From BQJD01 sp964350265 (GTDB taxonomy: Bacteria > Pseudomonadota > Gammaproteobacteria > Arenicellales > CAJQKF01): DNA of 61,283 bases. This document shows, piece by piece, positions 51,370 through 60,481 of the stretch (position 1 is the first letter of the stretch; each line of letters begins with the position of its first letter). Under the pieces are notes generated by a model. The model was not told where the DNA came from, did not search any database, and saw only the letters and a program-made list of their open reading frames with translations. Location of the stretch: positions 1-61,283 of the forward strand of contig CAYGJZ010000012.1 in the NCBI GenBank assembly GCA_964350265.1, given 5' to 3'. The position numbers were made by a program, and so were the translations under genes.

Positions 51370-52236
51370 TCAGTCCCGGACCAGGCCGCGCAGGAAGGCG
51401 GCATAGCTGCTCTTGCCGTAGGAATCGGCGATCCGCTCCACGTCCTCGGCACCGATATAGCCGGCACGGTAGGCGATCTCTTCCGGGCAGCAGACCTTCT
51501 GTCCCTGCCGGGTCTCGATGGCCTCGATGAAGTTGGACGCCTGCAGCAGCGATTCGTGGGTACCGGTGTCCAGCCAGGCCATGCCCCGGCCCAGCACTTC
51601 CACGCCGAGCTGGCCGCGTTCGAGGTAGATGCGGTTGATGTCGGTGATCTCCAGTTCCCCGCGCGCCGAGGGCTTCAGTTCCCGGGCGAAGTCCACCACC
51701 TGGGCATCGTAGAAATACAGGCCGGTGACCGCATAGCGGGACTTCGGCTTGCTCGGCTTCTCCTCCAGGGAAACCGCCTGGCCCTGGTCATCGAACTCGA
51801 CCACGCCGTAGCGTTCCGGGTCGTGCACGGAATAGGCGAAGACCCGGGCACCGCGCTTGAGTTCGGCGGCCGAGCGCAGTTTGGCCGACAGGCCATGGCC
51901 GTAGAACACGTTGTCGCCGAGGACCAGTGCGCTGGGCGAGTTGCCGACGAACTCGGCGCCGAGGATGTAGGCCTGGGCAAGACCGTCCGGGGACGGCTGC
52001 ACGGCATAGGAGATCTCCATGCCCCACTGCGAGCCATCGCCGAGCAGCTGCTCGAAGCGCGGCGTGTCCTGCGGCGTGGAGATCACCAGCACCTGGCGAA
52101 TGCCGGCCAGCATCAGCACCGACAACGGGTAGTACACCATCGGCTTGTCGTAGATCGGCAGCAGTTGCTTGGAGACCACGTTGGTCACCGGCGACAGCCG
52201 GGTCCCCGAACCGCCGGCGAGGACAATACCCTTCAT
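51370..52236 (-). CDS. rfbA: Glucose-1-phosphate thymidylyltransferase
   Basis: 288 aa. GIVLAGGSGTRLSPVTNVVS, KQLLPIYDKPMVYYPLSVLM, YAVQPSPDGLAQAYILGAEF and LEEKPSKPKSRYAVTGLYFY are diagnostic of RmlA. Converts Glc-1-P and dTTP to dTDP-glucose in the cytosol. ATGA-coupled to rfbB. rfbC and rfbD are not next to it. Confidence 0.97.
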   Translation of the reverse strand: MKGIVLAGGSGTRLSPVTNVVSKQLLPIYDKPMVYYPLSVLMLAGIRQVLVISTPQDTPRFEQLLGDGSQWGMEISYAVQPSPDGLAQAYILGAEFVGNSPSALVLGDNVFYGHGLSAKLRSAAELKRGARVFAYSVHDPERYGVVEFDDQGQAVSLEEKPSKPKSRYAVTGLYFYDAQVVDFARELKPSARGELEITDINRIYLERGQLGVEVLGRGMAWLDTGTHESLLQASNFIEAIETRQGQKVCCPEEIAYRAGYIGAEDVERIADSYGKSSYAAFLRGLVRD

Positions 52237-53309
52237 GACTTGGCTCCCAGGCCGAGACGACGGCCGTCGTAGTGTTCTCCGCGCACTGCCGCCACCCAGT
52301 CCTGGTGCTCGAGGTACCAGCGAACGGTCTTCTCCATCCCCGACTCGAAACTCTCCGCCGGCTGCCAGCCCAGCTCGCGCTGGATCTTGCGGGCATCGAT
52401 GGCATAGCGAAAGTCATGGCCTGGACGATCGGTGACGAAGGTGATGCGCTCGGCATGGGGCTTGCCGTCGCCGCGCGGCGCCTGCTCGTCGAGGATGGCG
52501 CACAGGGTGTCGACCACTTCGAGATTGGTTCGCTCGGCATTGCCGCCGACGTTGTAGGTCTGCCCAGGCACGCCGCGGGTGGCGATGGCCACCAGGGCAT
52601 TGGCGTGGTCGCCGACGAACAGCCAGTCACGGACGTTGTCGCCACGACCATAGACCGGGATCGGCTCGCCTGCCATGGCCTTGCCGATGACCACCGGGAT
52701 CAGCTTCTCCGGGTACTGGTAGGGGCCGTAGTTGTTGGAGCAGTTGGACACCACCACCGGCAGCCGGTAGGTCTCGCCCCAGGCCCTCGCCAGGTGATCG
52801 GAAGCCGCCTTGCTGGCGGAGTACGGCGAGTTGGGCTGGTAGGCGGATTCCTCGGTGAACAGCCCCTCGGCGCCGAGACTGCCGAACACCTCGTCGGTGG
52901 AGACATGGTGAAAGCGCAGCTTGGCGGCCTCCGCCTGCGGCAACTGGTCGCGGAAGGCGCGGAAGGCTTCGAGCAGCGTGTAGGTGCCGACCACGTTGGT
53001 GGAGATGAAGTCCGCCGGCCCGTCGATGGAACGGTCGACGTGGGACTCGGCGGCCAGGTGCATGATGAAGCGCGGGCGGTGGCTGGCGATGACGCGGTCC
53101 ACGGCCTCCCGGTCGCGGATGTCCACCTGCTCGAAGCGGTAGCGATCGTTGCCGGCCACGTCGGCCACGGTGTGCAGGTTGCCGGCATAGGTCAGGCTGT
53201 CGAGGTTGACGACGTGGTAGTCGGTGGTCGCGATCAGTTCACGGATCACCGCCGAGCCGATGAAGCCGGCGCCGCCGGTGACGATCACGGTGGGTTGGGT
53301 TGCTGCCAT
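52233..53309 (-). CDS. rfbB: dTDP-glucose 4,6-dehydratase
   Basis: 358 aa from ATG 53309; upstream frame lies in gmd. NAD-binding VTGGAGFIGSAVIRELIATT, the active-site HVSTDEVFGSL with its Asp-Glu pair, and catalytic YSASKAASDHL (YxxxK). NCSNNYGPYQYPEKLIPVVI confirms RmlB. Product dTDP-4-keto-6-deoxyglucose could feed rhamnose, fucose or amino-sugar branches; no follow-up RmlC/RmlD is seen in the window. Confidence 0.97.
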   Translation of the reverse strand: MAATQPTVIVTGGAGFIGSAVIRELIATTDYHVVNLDSLTYAGNLHTVADVAGNDRYRFEQVDIRDREAVDRVIASHRPRFIMHLAAESHVDRSIDGPADFISTNVVGTYTLLEAFRAFRDQLPQAEAAKLRFHHVSTDEVFGSLGAEGLFTEESAYQPNSPYSASKAASDHLARAWGETYRLPVVVSNCSNNYGPYQYPEKLIPVVIGKAMAGEPIPVYGRGDNVRDWLFVGDHANALVAIATRGVPGQTYNVGGNAERTNLEVVDTLCAILDEQAPRGDGKPHAERITFVTDRPGHDFRYAIDARKIQRELGWQPAESFESGMEKTVRWYLEHQDWVAAVRGEHYDGRRLGLGAKS

Positions 53310-53316
53310 GGTACGG

Positions 53317-54444
53317 TTAGCCAAAGTGTTGGTTCGTTGAGGATCCACGGGTGGAGCCGGCGAACAGGCGGTAGTCGCTTTCCACCATTTCGCGGACCAG
53401 TTCGTCGAAGGAGATGTGTGGCTGCCAGCCGAGTTCTTCCCGCGCGCGGCGGGCATCGCCGAGCAGGCTGTCGACCTCCGCGGGCCTGAAGTAGGCCGGA
53501 TCGACACGCACCACCACCTTGCCGGCCAGGCGCTCGATCACGCTGCGCTGCTCCACGTAGTCGGGAATGCCGTCCACCGACTCGACCCGCGCCACCTCGT
53601 CCACGCCCTCGCCTTCCCAGGCCAGCTGCAGGCCGAGTTCCGCCGCCGCACGGGTGACGAAGTCGCGCACGCTGTGCTGCTCGCCGCTGGCGATGACGTA
53701 GTCCTTCGGCTGGTCGCGTTGCAGCATCATCCACTGCATGCGCACGTAGTCCCGGGCATGACCCCAGTCGCGCAGGGCATTGAGGTTGCCGAGGAACAAC
53801 CCGCCCTGCCCGCTGGCCGCCAGCGAGGCCAGCGAGCGCGTGATCTTGCGGGTGACGAAGGTTTCCCCGCGTCGCGGCGACTCGTGGTTGAAGAGAATGC
53901 CGTTGCAGGCATACAGGCCGTAGGCCTCCCGGTAGTTGACGGTGATCCAGTAGGCATACAGCTTGGCCACGCCGTAGGGAGAACGCGGGTAGAACGGCGT
54001 CGATTCGTGCTGCGGCGACTCCCGGGTCATTCCGTAGAGCTCGGAGGTCGAAGCCTGGTAGAAGCGGGTGCTGCCGGCAAAGCCCAGCGTCTGGATGCCC
54101 TCGAGCAGACGCAACACGCCGAGCGCGTCGGAATTGGCGGTGTACTCCGGTTCCTCGAAGGAGACCGCCACGTGACTCTGCGCGGCGAGGTTGTAGATCT
54201 CGTCCGGTTCCACCCGCTGCATCACGCTGACCAGGCTGGAGGAGTCGGTCATGTCGCCGTAGTGCAGGTAGAAGCCGGTCTGGTCGTCGTCGTGGGGATC
54301 GCGGTAGAGGTGATCGATGCGATCGGTGTTGATCAGCGACGAACGGCGCTTGATGCCATGCACCTCGTATCCCTTCTCCAGCAGGAACTCGGCCAGGTAG
54401 GAGCCATCCTGCCCGGTCACCCCCGTGATCAATGCCTTCTTCAT
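53317..54444 (-). CDS. gmd: GDP-mannose 4,6-dehydratase
   Basis: 375 aa, normal length. ALITGVTGQDGSYLAEFLLE, GIKRRSSLINTDRIDHLYRD, QASTSELYG and SPYGVAKLYAYWITVNYREA (YxxxK) are all intact. Converts GDP-mannose (from ManC) to GDP-4-keto-6-deoxymannose, the precursor of GDP-D-rhamnose, GDP-L-fucose and related sugars. Neither fcl nor a clear rmd is adjacent. 45 bp downstream of rfaH and 7 bp from rfbB. Confidence 0.97.
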   Translation of the reverse strand: MKKALITGVTGQDGSYLAEFLLEKGYEVHGIKRRSSLINTDRIDHLYRDPHDDDQTGFYLHYGDMTDSSSLVSVMQRVEPDEIYNLAAQSHVAVSFEEPEYTANSDALGVLRLLEGIQTLGFAGSTRFYQASTSELYGMTRESPQHESTPFYPRSPYGVAKLYAYWITVNYREAYGLYACNGILFNHESPRRGETFVTRKITRSLASLAASGQGGLFLGNLNALRDWGHARDYVRMQWMMLQRDQPKDYVIASGEQHSVRDFVTRAAAELGLQLAWEGEGVDEVARVESVDGIPDYVEQRSVIERLAGKVVVRVDPAYFRPAEVDSLLGDARRAREELGWQPHISFDELVREMVESDYRLFAGSTRGSSTNQHFG

Positions 54445-54489
54445 GCCAACGTCCTGTGCGGTGGTGATTCGTTCCGTGTGCGCATCGGG

Positions 54490-55023
54490 CTATCGCGACC
54501 CGGCCAGGTGGGCGGGATCGATGGCCACCCGAGAATCCTTGCCGAGGATCTGCAGCAGCACCAGCACGCGCTCGTTGCTGTTGCTGGCCAGGAAGATCGC
54601 CTCGTAGTCCTTGAACGGCCCCTCGTAGATGCGCACCCGCTCCCCGGCCTGGAACGCACGGCGCGGCGGCGTCTGCAGGCCCTGGGCATTCTCGCGTTCG
54701 ATGAGCATCTCCACCAGCGAGTCGGGCACCATGGCCGGGCGGTTGCCGAACCGCACCAGGCTGGAAACGCCGACGGTGGAACGGATCGGCGCCCAGTTGT
54801 CCCTGCGCGTGTCCAGGTGGATGAACAGGTAGCGAGGAAACATCGGCTCGACGTGACCGGTGAGCTTGCCGCGCACCGTGCGGGTGACGTTCAGACGCGG
54901 CAGGTAGCAGCGGTATCCCTGCCGCTCGAGGTGCGTCACCGCCTGTGCCTCGGCGCGGGGCTTGCTGTAGACGAGGTACCAGCTACGCTCGCCGGATTCC
55001 GCTGCGGGCATGCCTTCGTTCAC
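54490..55023 (-). CDS. rfaH: Transcription antitermination factor RfaH
   Basis: 177 aa from GTG 55023 (GTGA overlap with hldD) or ATG 55011. The NGN domain begins WYLVYSKPRAEAQAVTHLER, with RTVRGKLTGHVEPMFPRYLF and IRSTVGVSSLVRFG. The C-terminal KOW-like part is GERVRIYEGPFKDYEAIF. These match E. coli RfaH blocks (RGK, EPLFPNYLF, GVSHFVRFG, EGAFEGFQAIF), separating it from NusG. RfaH loads at ops sites and suppresses Rho in long, foreign-like operons. The window has one exact ops at 13190-13201. Confidence 0.95.
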   Translation of the reverse strand: MNEGMPAAESGERSWYLVYSKPRAEAQAVTHLERQGYRCYLPRLNVTRTVRGKLTGHVEPMFPRYLFIHLDTRRDNWAPIRSTVGVSSLVRFGNRPAMVPDSLVEMLIERENAQGLQTPPRRAFQAGERVRIYEGPFKDYEAIFLASNSNERVLVLLQILGKDSRVAIDPAHLAGSR

Positions 55024-56027
55024 GACGTGCCCGTGGCGTCATCGCCGGCCAGCATCCAGTGCACGTACTTGCGCACGCCGGCGGCAACGTCGTGGAAGCG
55101 AACCGGGCAGCCGGCGGCGCGCAGGGCATCGAGGCTGGCCTGGGTATAGCTCTGGTACTTGCCGTGCAATGCCTCCGGCATCGGCACGTACTCGATGCAG
55201 CCCTGCGCCACCAGCGCATCGAGACTGGCGGCGGGTTCACCGGCAACCTCGCGCAGGGTGTTGATCACCGCCACCGCCACGTCGTTGAAGCTGCCGCTGG
55301 CGCCGGTGCCGACGTTGAAGATGCCGCTGCTGTCCGGGTTGTCGAGGAAGTGCAGGTTCACCGACACCACGTCCTCGATGAAGACGAAGTCGCGTCGTTG
55401 CTCACCGTCGGCATAGCCGTCGCTGCCGCGGAACAGGCGAACCCTGCCGTTGTCGCGGAACTGGTGAAAGAAGTGCCAGGCCACCGACGCCATGCGCTGC
55501 TTGTGCTGCTCGCGGTAGCCGTAGACGTTGAAGTAACGCAGCCCCACCACCTGGTGCGTGGCCGGGCCGGCATGGCGGACGTGGTTGTCGAACTGGTACT
55601 TGGAATAGGCATAGGCATTCAACGGGCGCTCGTAGCGGGGATCCTCGACGAAGCACTCGTTGCTGCCGTACACCGATGCCGACGAGGCATAGATGAACTG
55701 TGCGCCGCGACGGCGGCAGAAGCCGAGCAGGTCACGACTGTAGGCGTAGTTGTTCTCCATCACGTAGCGGCCGTCGGTGGCCATGGTGTCGGAGCAGGCA
55801 CCTTCGTGGAACACCGCGCGCACCGTGCCGGGCAACGCGTCTTCGCGGACCGCGCGACGGAACTCCTCCTTGTCCATGTAGTCGGCCACGGGCAGGTCGG
55901 CGATGTTGGCGACCTTCTCCACCCGGTGCAGGTCGTCGACCAGCAGGATATCGCGCTCGCCGCGGTCCAGCAGCGCCTTGACCAGGTTGGCACCGATGAA
56001 CCCGGCGCCGCCGGTGACCACGATCAT
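55020..56027 (-). CDS. hldD: ADP-L-glycero-D-manno-heptose-6-epimerase
   Basis: 335 aa. IVVTGGAGFIGANLVKALLD, a VDDLHRVEKVANIADLPVAD stretch characteristic of HldD, FHEGACSDTMATDGRYVMEN, and catalytic AYAYSKYQFD. The QRMASVAWHFFHQFRDNGRV segment is also typical. Final step of ADP-heptose synthesis for the LPS inner core. ATGA-coupled to the heptose kinase gene. Confidence 0.97.
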   Translation of the reverse strand: MIVVTGGAGFIGANLVKALLDRGERDILLVDDLHRVEKVANIADLPVADYMDKEEFRRAVREDALPGTVRAVFHEGACSDTMATDGRYVMENNYAYSRDLLGFCRRRGAQFIYASSASVYGSNECFVEDPRYERPLNAYAYSKYQFDNHVRHAGPATHQVVGLRYFNVYGYREQHKQRMASVAWHFFHQFRDNGRVRLFRGSDGYADGEQRRDFVFIEDVVSVNLHFLDNPDSSGIFNVGTGASGSFNDVAVAVINTLREVAGEPAASLDALVAQGCIEYVPMPEALHGKYQSYTQASLDALRAAGCPVRFHDVAAGVRKYVHWMLAGDDATGTS

Positions 56028-56983
56028 GGCCGTACCTCCAGGTTGTCGTCGAGGGCGATCTCGCGAAGATCGACCACCGCGGTGCCGAACTTGGCCACGA
56101 CCTGGCCGGCGGCCCGGTTAGCCAGTTCCAGCAGGCGCGGCCAGGGCCAGCCCGCCGCCAGGCCGACACCGGCCACCGCGGCCACGGTATCGCCCGCACC
56201 GCTGACATCGTACACCTCGCGCGCCCGTGCCGGGCTGTGCACGCGCTCGCCGGCCGCGGTGAACAGCGTCATGCCCTTCTCGCTGCGTGTCACCAGCAAG
56301 GCGCCGAAGCCGAAACGGGCAATCATCGCCCGGGCACTGTCGGCCATGGCGTCCTCGTCGTCCACGGCACCGCCGGCCAGCTCGAACTCGCGCAGGTTCG
56401 GCGTCACCAGGCTGGCGCCGCGATAGCGCTCGTAGTCCGCACCCTTGGGATCGACCACCACCGGCACGCCGGCGGCGGCGGCCATCTCGATCATGCGGCC
56501 GATGTGGGCGAGACCGCCCTTGCCGTAGTCGGACAGGATGACGAGGTCGGTGTCGCCCATGCAGCCGGCGACATCGTCGAGGCTGCGCGAGAGCAGTTCG
56601 TGGGTGGGACGGGACTCGAAGTCCACCCGCAGCAACTGCTGGTTGCGGGCGACGATGCGCAGCTTCTCGATGGTGCGCAGGTCGGCGCTGCGCATCACCT
56701 TGCCGTGGATGCCGGAACGCTCGAGCAGGTCGCACAGGGCGGCGCCGGCCTCGTCGTCACCGATGGTGGACACCAGCGTGCAACGGGCACCGAGACCCAC
56801 CACGTTGGCGGCGACGTTGGCGGCACCGCCGAGCTTGCATTCGCTGCGATCGACATCCACCACGGGCACCGGGGATTCCGGGGAGATGCGCTCCACCGTG
56901 CCCCACCAGTAGCGGTCGAGCATGACATCACCGACCACCAGCACGCGCAGCCCGGCAAAGGCATCCGGCAGGGACATGGTCAT
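56024..56983 (-). CDS. rfaE1: D-glycero-beta-D-manno-heptose-7-phosphate kinase, kinase domain only
   Basis: 319 aa (ATG 56983 or 56977). PfkB ribokinase fold: VLVVGDVMLDRYWWGTVERI, KLGGAANVAANVVGLGA, SDYGKGGLAHI, VDPKGADYERY and C-terminal DVSGAGDTVAAVAGVGLAAG with the catalytic Asp. E. coli HldE is about 477 aa with a fused adenylyltransferase; that half is absent here, so a separate HldC-type protein must exist elsewhere. Makes heptose-1,7-bisphosphate. Confidence 0.95.
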   Translation of the reverse strand: MTMSLPDAFAGLRVLVVGDVMLDRYWWGTVERISPESPVPVVDVDRSECKLGGAANVAANVVGLGARCTLVSTIGDDEAGAALCDLLERSGIHGKVMRSADLRTIEKLRIVARNQQLLRVDFESRPTHELLSRSLDDVAGCMGDTDLVILSDYGKGGLAHIGRMIEMAAAAGVPVVVDPKGADYERYRGASLVTPNLREFELAGGAVDDEDAMADSARAMIARFGFGALLVTRSEKGMTLFTAAGERVHSPARAREVYDVSGAGDTVAAVAGVGLAAGWPWPRLLELANRAAGQVVAKFGTAVVDLREIALDDNLEVRP

Positions 56984-57029
56984 CGCCGGGCCCTGCCCGG
57001 GGCGTGTTCGCGGGTTGCCAGGGTCGACA

Positions 57030-58352
57030 TCAACGGCCGATACCGTAGTACTCGAAGCCGCTGCGCCGCGCCTGCACGGGATCGATGACGTTGCGCCCGT
57101 CGAACAGCACCGGCTCGCGCATGCGCCGCTTCATGATGGCGAAGTTGGGACTGCGCAGCACCTTCCACTCGGTGACCAGCACCAGCGCGTCGGCGCCGTC
57201 GAGCACCGCGTAGGGGTCTTCCGGTTCCAGCACCAGGTCGTCGCGCTCGCCGAACAGGTGCCTGGCCTCGTCGGTGGCCACCGGATCGAAGGCGGCAATG
57301 CTTCCACCACGCTTCCAGATGGCTTCCATCACCACCACGCTGGGTGCCTCGCGCATGTCGTCGGTATTGGGCTTGAAGGCCAGCCCCCACAGCGCGATCC
57401 GCCGCCCCGACAGGTCGGTGTCGAAGCGCGCGTCGAGCTTGTTCACCAAGACCCGCTTCTGGCTCTCGTTGACCTCTTCCACGGCTTCCAGCACCCGCGG
57501 CACGTAGTCCACGCCACGACCCATGCGGATCAGCGCCTTGACGTCCTTGGGGAAACACGAACCGCCGTAGCCGCAGCCGGGGTAGATGAAGTGATAGCCG
57601 ATACGCGGATCGGAACCGATGCCCTGGCGAACCGACTCGATGTCGGCGCCGAGCCTCTCGGCCATGTTGGCCATTTCGTTCATGAAGGAGATCTTGGTCG
57701 CCAGCATGGCGTTGGCGGCGTACTTGGTCAGCTCCGCGGAGGCGGTGTCCATGACCATCATCTTCTCGTGGTTGCGCGAAAACGGCATGTACAGCTCGCG
57801 CATGACCTGCTCGGCACGCTCGTCCTCGACACCGACGACGATGCGGTCGGGTTTCATGAAGTCCTCGATGGCGGCGCCTTCCTTGAGGAACTCGGGATTG
57901 GAGACGACGCTGTAGTCGATGTCTTCGCCGCGCCCGGCCAGGCAGCGGGCCACCACCTCGCGCACCTTGTCCGCGGTGCCCACGGGCACCGTGGACTTGT
58001 TCACGATCACCTTGTAGCCGGCGATGGACTCGCCGATGGACTGGGCCACCTGCAGGATGTACTTCAGGTCGGCGGAACCGTCCTCGTCCGGCGGCGTGCC
58101 GACGGCGATGAAGATGATCTCGGCAAACTCGACCCCCTCGGCGATGTCGGTGGAGAATCGCAGGCGGCCGGCGTGGTGGTTCTCCGCCACCATCGGCTCC
58201 AGGCCCGGCTCGTAGATCGGCATGCGCCCGGCTTCCAGGCCGTCGATCTTGGCCTGGTCGGTATCGATGCACAGCACGTCGTTGCCGACATCGGCCAGGC
58301 AAGTGCCGGTTACCAGCCCGACGTAGCCGGTGCCTACCACGGTTACGTTCAT
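57030..58352 (-). CDS. ugd: UDP-glucose 6-dehydrogenase
   Basis: 440 aa from ATG 58352 (upstream in-frame start at 58445 would add an unlikely leader). NVTVVGTGYVGLVTGTCLAD (NAD site), STVPVGTADKVREVV, SNPEFLKEGAAIEDFMKPDR, and the catalytic-Cys loop PGCGYGGSCFPKDVKALI. Two-step oxidation of UDP-glucose to UDP-glucuronate for surface glycans. First sugar gene of locus D, downstream of a terminator. Confidence 0.97.
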   Translation of the reverse strand: MNVTVVGTGYVGLVTGTCLADVGNDVLCIDTDQAKIDGLEAGRMPIYEPGLEPMVAENHHAGRLRFSTDIAEGVEFAEIIFIAVGTPPDEDGSADLKYILQVAQSIGESIAGYKVIVNKSTVPVGTADKVREVVARCLAGRGEDIDYSVVSNPEFLKEGAAIEDFMKPDRIVVGVEDERAEQVMRELYMPFSRNHEKMMVMDTASAELTKYAANAMLATKISFMNEMANMAERLGADIESVRQGIGSDPRIGYHFIYPGCGYGGSCFPKDVKALIRMGRGVDYVPRVLEAVEEVNESQKRVLVNKLDARFDTDLSGRRIALWGLAFKPNTDDMREAPSVVVMEAIWKRGGSIAAFDPVATDEARHLFGERDDLVLEPEDPYAVLDGADALVLVTEWKVLRSPNFAIMKRRMREPVLFDGRNVIDPVQARRSGFEYYGIGR

Positions 58353-58440
58353 CTGTTCACTATCCTGCTGCCCGCCCTGCCGGCAGACCGGGGAGGTTCG
58401 GCGGCGGTCCGCGTGGGCGCCGAATGCCCGCGGAAACGGC

Positions 58441-58475
58441 CGCAAAATGAAGAAAGGGCGCCGTTCGGCACCCTT
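58441..58475 (-). terminator. Rho-independent terminator of comEA
   Basis: Minus-strand RNA hairpin AAGGGUGCC-GAAC-GGCGCCCUU: nine pairs including one G-U wobble, tetraloop, then UCUUCAUUUU. It starts about 32 nt after the comEA stop. The wobble becomes a mismatch on the plus strand, so the element works in the minus direction. It separates comEA from locus D. Confidence 0.75.
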
Positions 58476-58506
58476 CCTTCGCCATCGGGAATTTTACCGC
58501 CTTCCG

Positions 58507-58782
58507 CTAATCCGATGAAGGGTCCACGGTGAGGTTTTCCCGGTTCCGCTCCAGCGTCGTCTCGCCGATGCCCTTCACTTCCACCAGCTGGTCGATGCTC
58601 TGGAACGGACCGTTCTGCTCCCGCCAGGCGACGATCCGCTCGGCGAGCGCCGGTCCGACACCCTGGATGCCCTCGGCGAGGGCATCCGCATCGGCGGTAT
58701 TGACATTGACCTTGTCGCCGAGGGCTGCCTGGGACAGCGCCATGGCGGCGGCAAACAGCGTGGCTAACGTTTTCCCTTTCAT
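58507..58782 (-). CDS. ComEA-like helix-hairpin-helix DNA-binding protein
   Basis: 91 aa from ATG 58782 with AAGGAG six bases upstream. Signal peptide to about ALG (22). Mature part KVNVNTADADALAEGIQGVG with PALAERIVAWREQNG and LVEVKGIGETTLERNRENL: two HhH motifs. Periplasmic ComEA-type proteins bind incoming DNA during natural transformation. Single small-protein unit ended by the terminator at 58441; 159 bp upstream to lapB carries no other gene. Confidence 0.9.
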   Translation of the reverse strand: MKGKTLATLFAAAMALSQAALGDKVNVNTADADALAEGIQGVGPALAERIVAWREQNGPFQSIDQLVEVKGIGETTLERNRENLTVDPSSD

Positions 58783-58941
58783 TCCGTACTCCTTGGCCGG
58801 TTGTGACTGGACAATGATGAACAGCCGCGCGGTTGCGCGGCGCGGTCACCCTAGCGCAGGCGAAAGGGAAAAGATGTGATGCAAGTCGCTTTTTGGCGAT
58901 TCCCCGCGGTCCGCTTCCGGATTCGTGCCCCGGCCTGGGGT

Positions 58942-60150
58942 CTAGATGCCCTTGAGCGTCTTCAGGACCGTCCCCGGGTACTGGAAGTTCTGGTTCCTGG
59001 TCTGCACCGAAGAGATGCTGTTCCAGCTCTTGCAGCCCGGGCACTGCCAGTGATGGGACTTGCCGGAAAAACCGCACTGCCGGCAGGTATAGCCGGAATC
59101 CTTCTTCAGCAGCGAACCGATCATGCCCTCGAGCAGTTCCAGGTCGGCCTTGTCCCGCGGCTTCTGCTTGAGCTTGAGCTCGATCAGCCGGTACAGGCCG
59201 AAGATCGTGGGATGTCGGCGCAGCCAGCGCACCAGGAACTCCTCGGCGCGGGTGCTGCCCTCGGTCTCGTCGAGCACGTCCACCAGCGCGAACATCAGCC
59301 GGATGTCGCCCTGTCGATCCACCGCCGACTCGAGGAAGCTGCGGTAGGCGCCGATGTCGCCGATGGAGCGGTAGCTGGTGGCGATCAGGTCGAGGACTTC
59401 GCCGAGATAGGCGGCGTTGGTGGCCTCGACCTGCTTGAAGCGGTCGATGGCCTCGTCGTGGCGGCCATGCAGGGCCAGCAGGCGTCCTGACTGAATGATG
59501 GCGCGGACACAGTTCGGGTCGATGGCGCGGGCGCGGGCGGCATGCTCCTCGGCATGGTCGTAGCGGCCCTCGCGGATGGCGGTCTCGGCAATCTCGCAGT
59601 GATACTGGGCGATCACCGGCTTGACCGAGTCCACGCCCAGGTCCCCCAGCCGACGGGCGACCACGATGGCGCTCTCCCACTCCTTCTCCTGGTCGTAGAT
59701 CTGCAGCAGGTGGCGGGTGGCCTGCTCGCTGTGCTCCGACATCTCGGTGAGTTCGCGAAACAGGTCCTCGGCGCGATCGAGCAGGCCCGCCTTGAAATAG
59801 TCCTGGCCGAGTTCGAACAGGGCCTGGGTGCGCTGGGGCTCGTCGAGATTGTCGCGGGCAATGAGGTTCTGGTGGATGCGGGTGGCCCGTGCCACCTCGC
59901 CGCGACGGCGAAACAGGTTGCCGAGGGCGAGTTGCACCTCCACCGTCTCGGTATCCTCCTCCAGCGCCTTGACCAGCACCTCGATGGCCTTGTCGTGCTG
60001 CTCGTTGAGCAGCAGGTTCAGCCCCTGGTAGTAGGCCGTGGGCAATTGGCGCTTGCCGGGGGAGGCAAACTGGCGGCGGGCGAGATGGGCGGCAAGCCAG
60101 CCGGAACCGGCCGCCACCGGCAGCAGCAGCAACAGCCAGACCGGGTCCAC
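58942..60150 (-). CDS. lapB: LPS assembly regulator LapB (YciM)
   Basis: 402 aa from GTG 60150, directly after the lapA stop. An N-terminal membrane anchor (about 3-20) keeps it on the cytosolic face. TPR repeats fill about 35-350 (YYQGLNLLLNEQHDKAIEVL, ALFELGQDYFKAGLLDRAED). The C-terminal rubredoxin-type zinc ribbon is CRQCGFSGKSHHWQCPGC. Acts with FtsH and LapA/YejM to control LpxC and LPS supply. ihfB-lapA-lapB order is conserved. Confidence 0.96.
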   Translation of the reverse strand: MDPVWLLLLLPVAAGSGWLAAHLARRQFASPGKRQLPTAYYQGLNLLLNEQHDKAIEVLVKALEEDTETVEVQLALGNLFRRRGEVARATRIHQNLIARDNLDEPQRTQALFELGQDYFKAGLLDRAEDLFRELTEMSEHSEQATRHLLQIYDQEKEWESAIVVARRLGDLGVDSVKPVIAQYHCEIAETAIREGRYDHAEEHAARARAIDPNCVRAIIQSGRLLALHGRHDEAIDRFKQVEATNAAYLGEVLDLIATSYRSIGDIGAYRSFLESAVDRQGDIRLMFALVDVLDETEGSTRAEEFLVRWLRRHPTIFGLYRLIELKLKQKPRDKADLELLEGMIGSLLKKDSGYTCRQCGFSGKSHHWQCPGCKSWNSISSVQTRNQNFQYPGTVLKTLKGI

Positions 60151-60432
60151 TCAGCCCTCCCGCGTCGCGATGGACGTGCCGTTGGAAAGTGGCCGCGACG
60201 ATCGCTGCCGCGCCGCGCGGCGCAGTTGCCGGCGGTAGCCGCCGGCCAGCGAGGCCAGGTAGCCGATCAACACGCCGACGACGAGGCTGCCGAGCAGCAG
60301 CACCGTCAGCGGCAGTTCAAGATGGATGCCGAAGTAGTAGTCGATCACCACGCGTTCGGGATTGCGCGCGGCAAAGGTCACACCGAGCACGAAGACGACC
60401 AGGAACAACACGGTGTAGATCAGCTTTTTCAT
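60151..60432 (-). CDS. lapA: LapA-family membrane protein (DUF1049)
   Basis: 93 aa from ATG 60432. Two membrane spans (about 4-21 and 42-62), with FAARNPERVVIDYYFGIHLE between them and a basic cytosolic tail. Family members work with LapB in LPS assembly. Adjacent to lapB without spacer and 49 bp from ihfB. Confidence 0.93.
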   Translation of the reverse strand: MKKLIYTVLFLVVFVLGVTFAARNPERVVIDYYFGIHLELPLTVLLLGSLVVGVLIGYLASLAGGYRRQLRRAARQRSSRPLSNGTSIATREG

Positions 60433-60481
60433 ACTACTTTTCGCTTGGAACCCCGGTTCAGTGAACTGTCGCGGGATCGCA

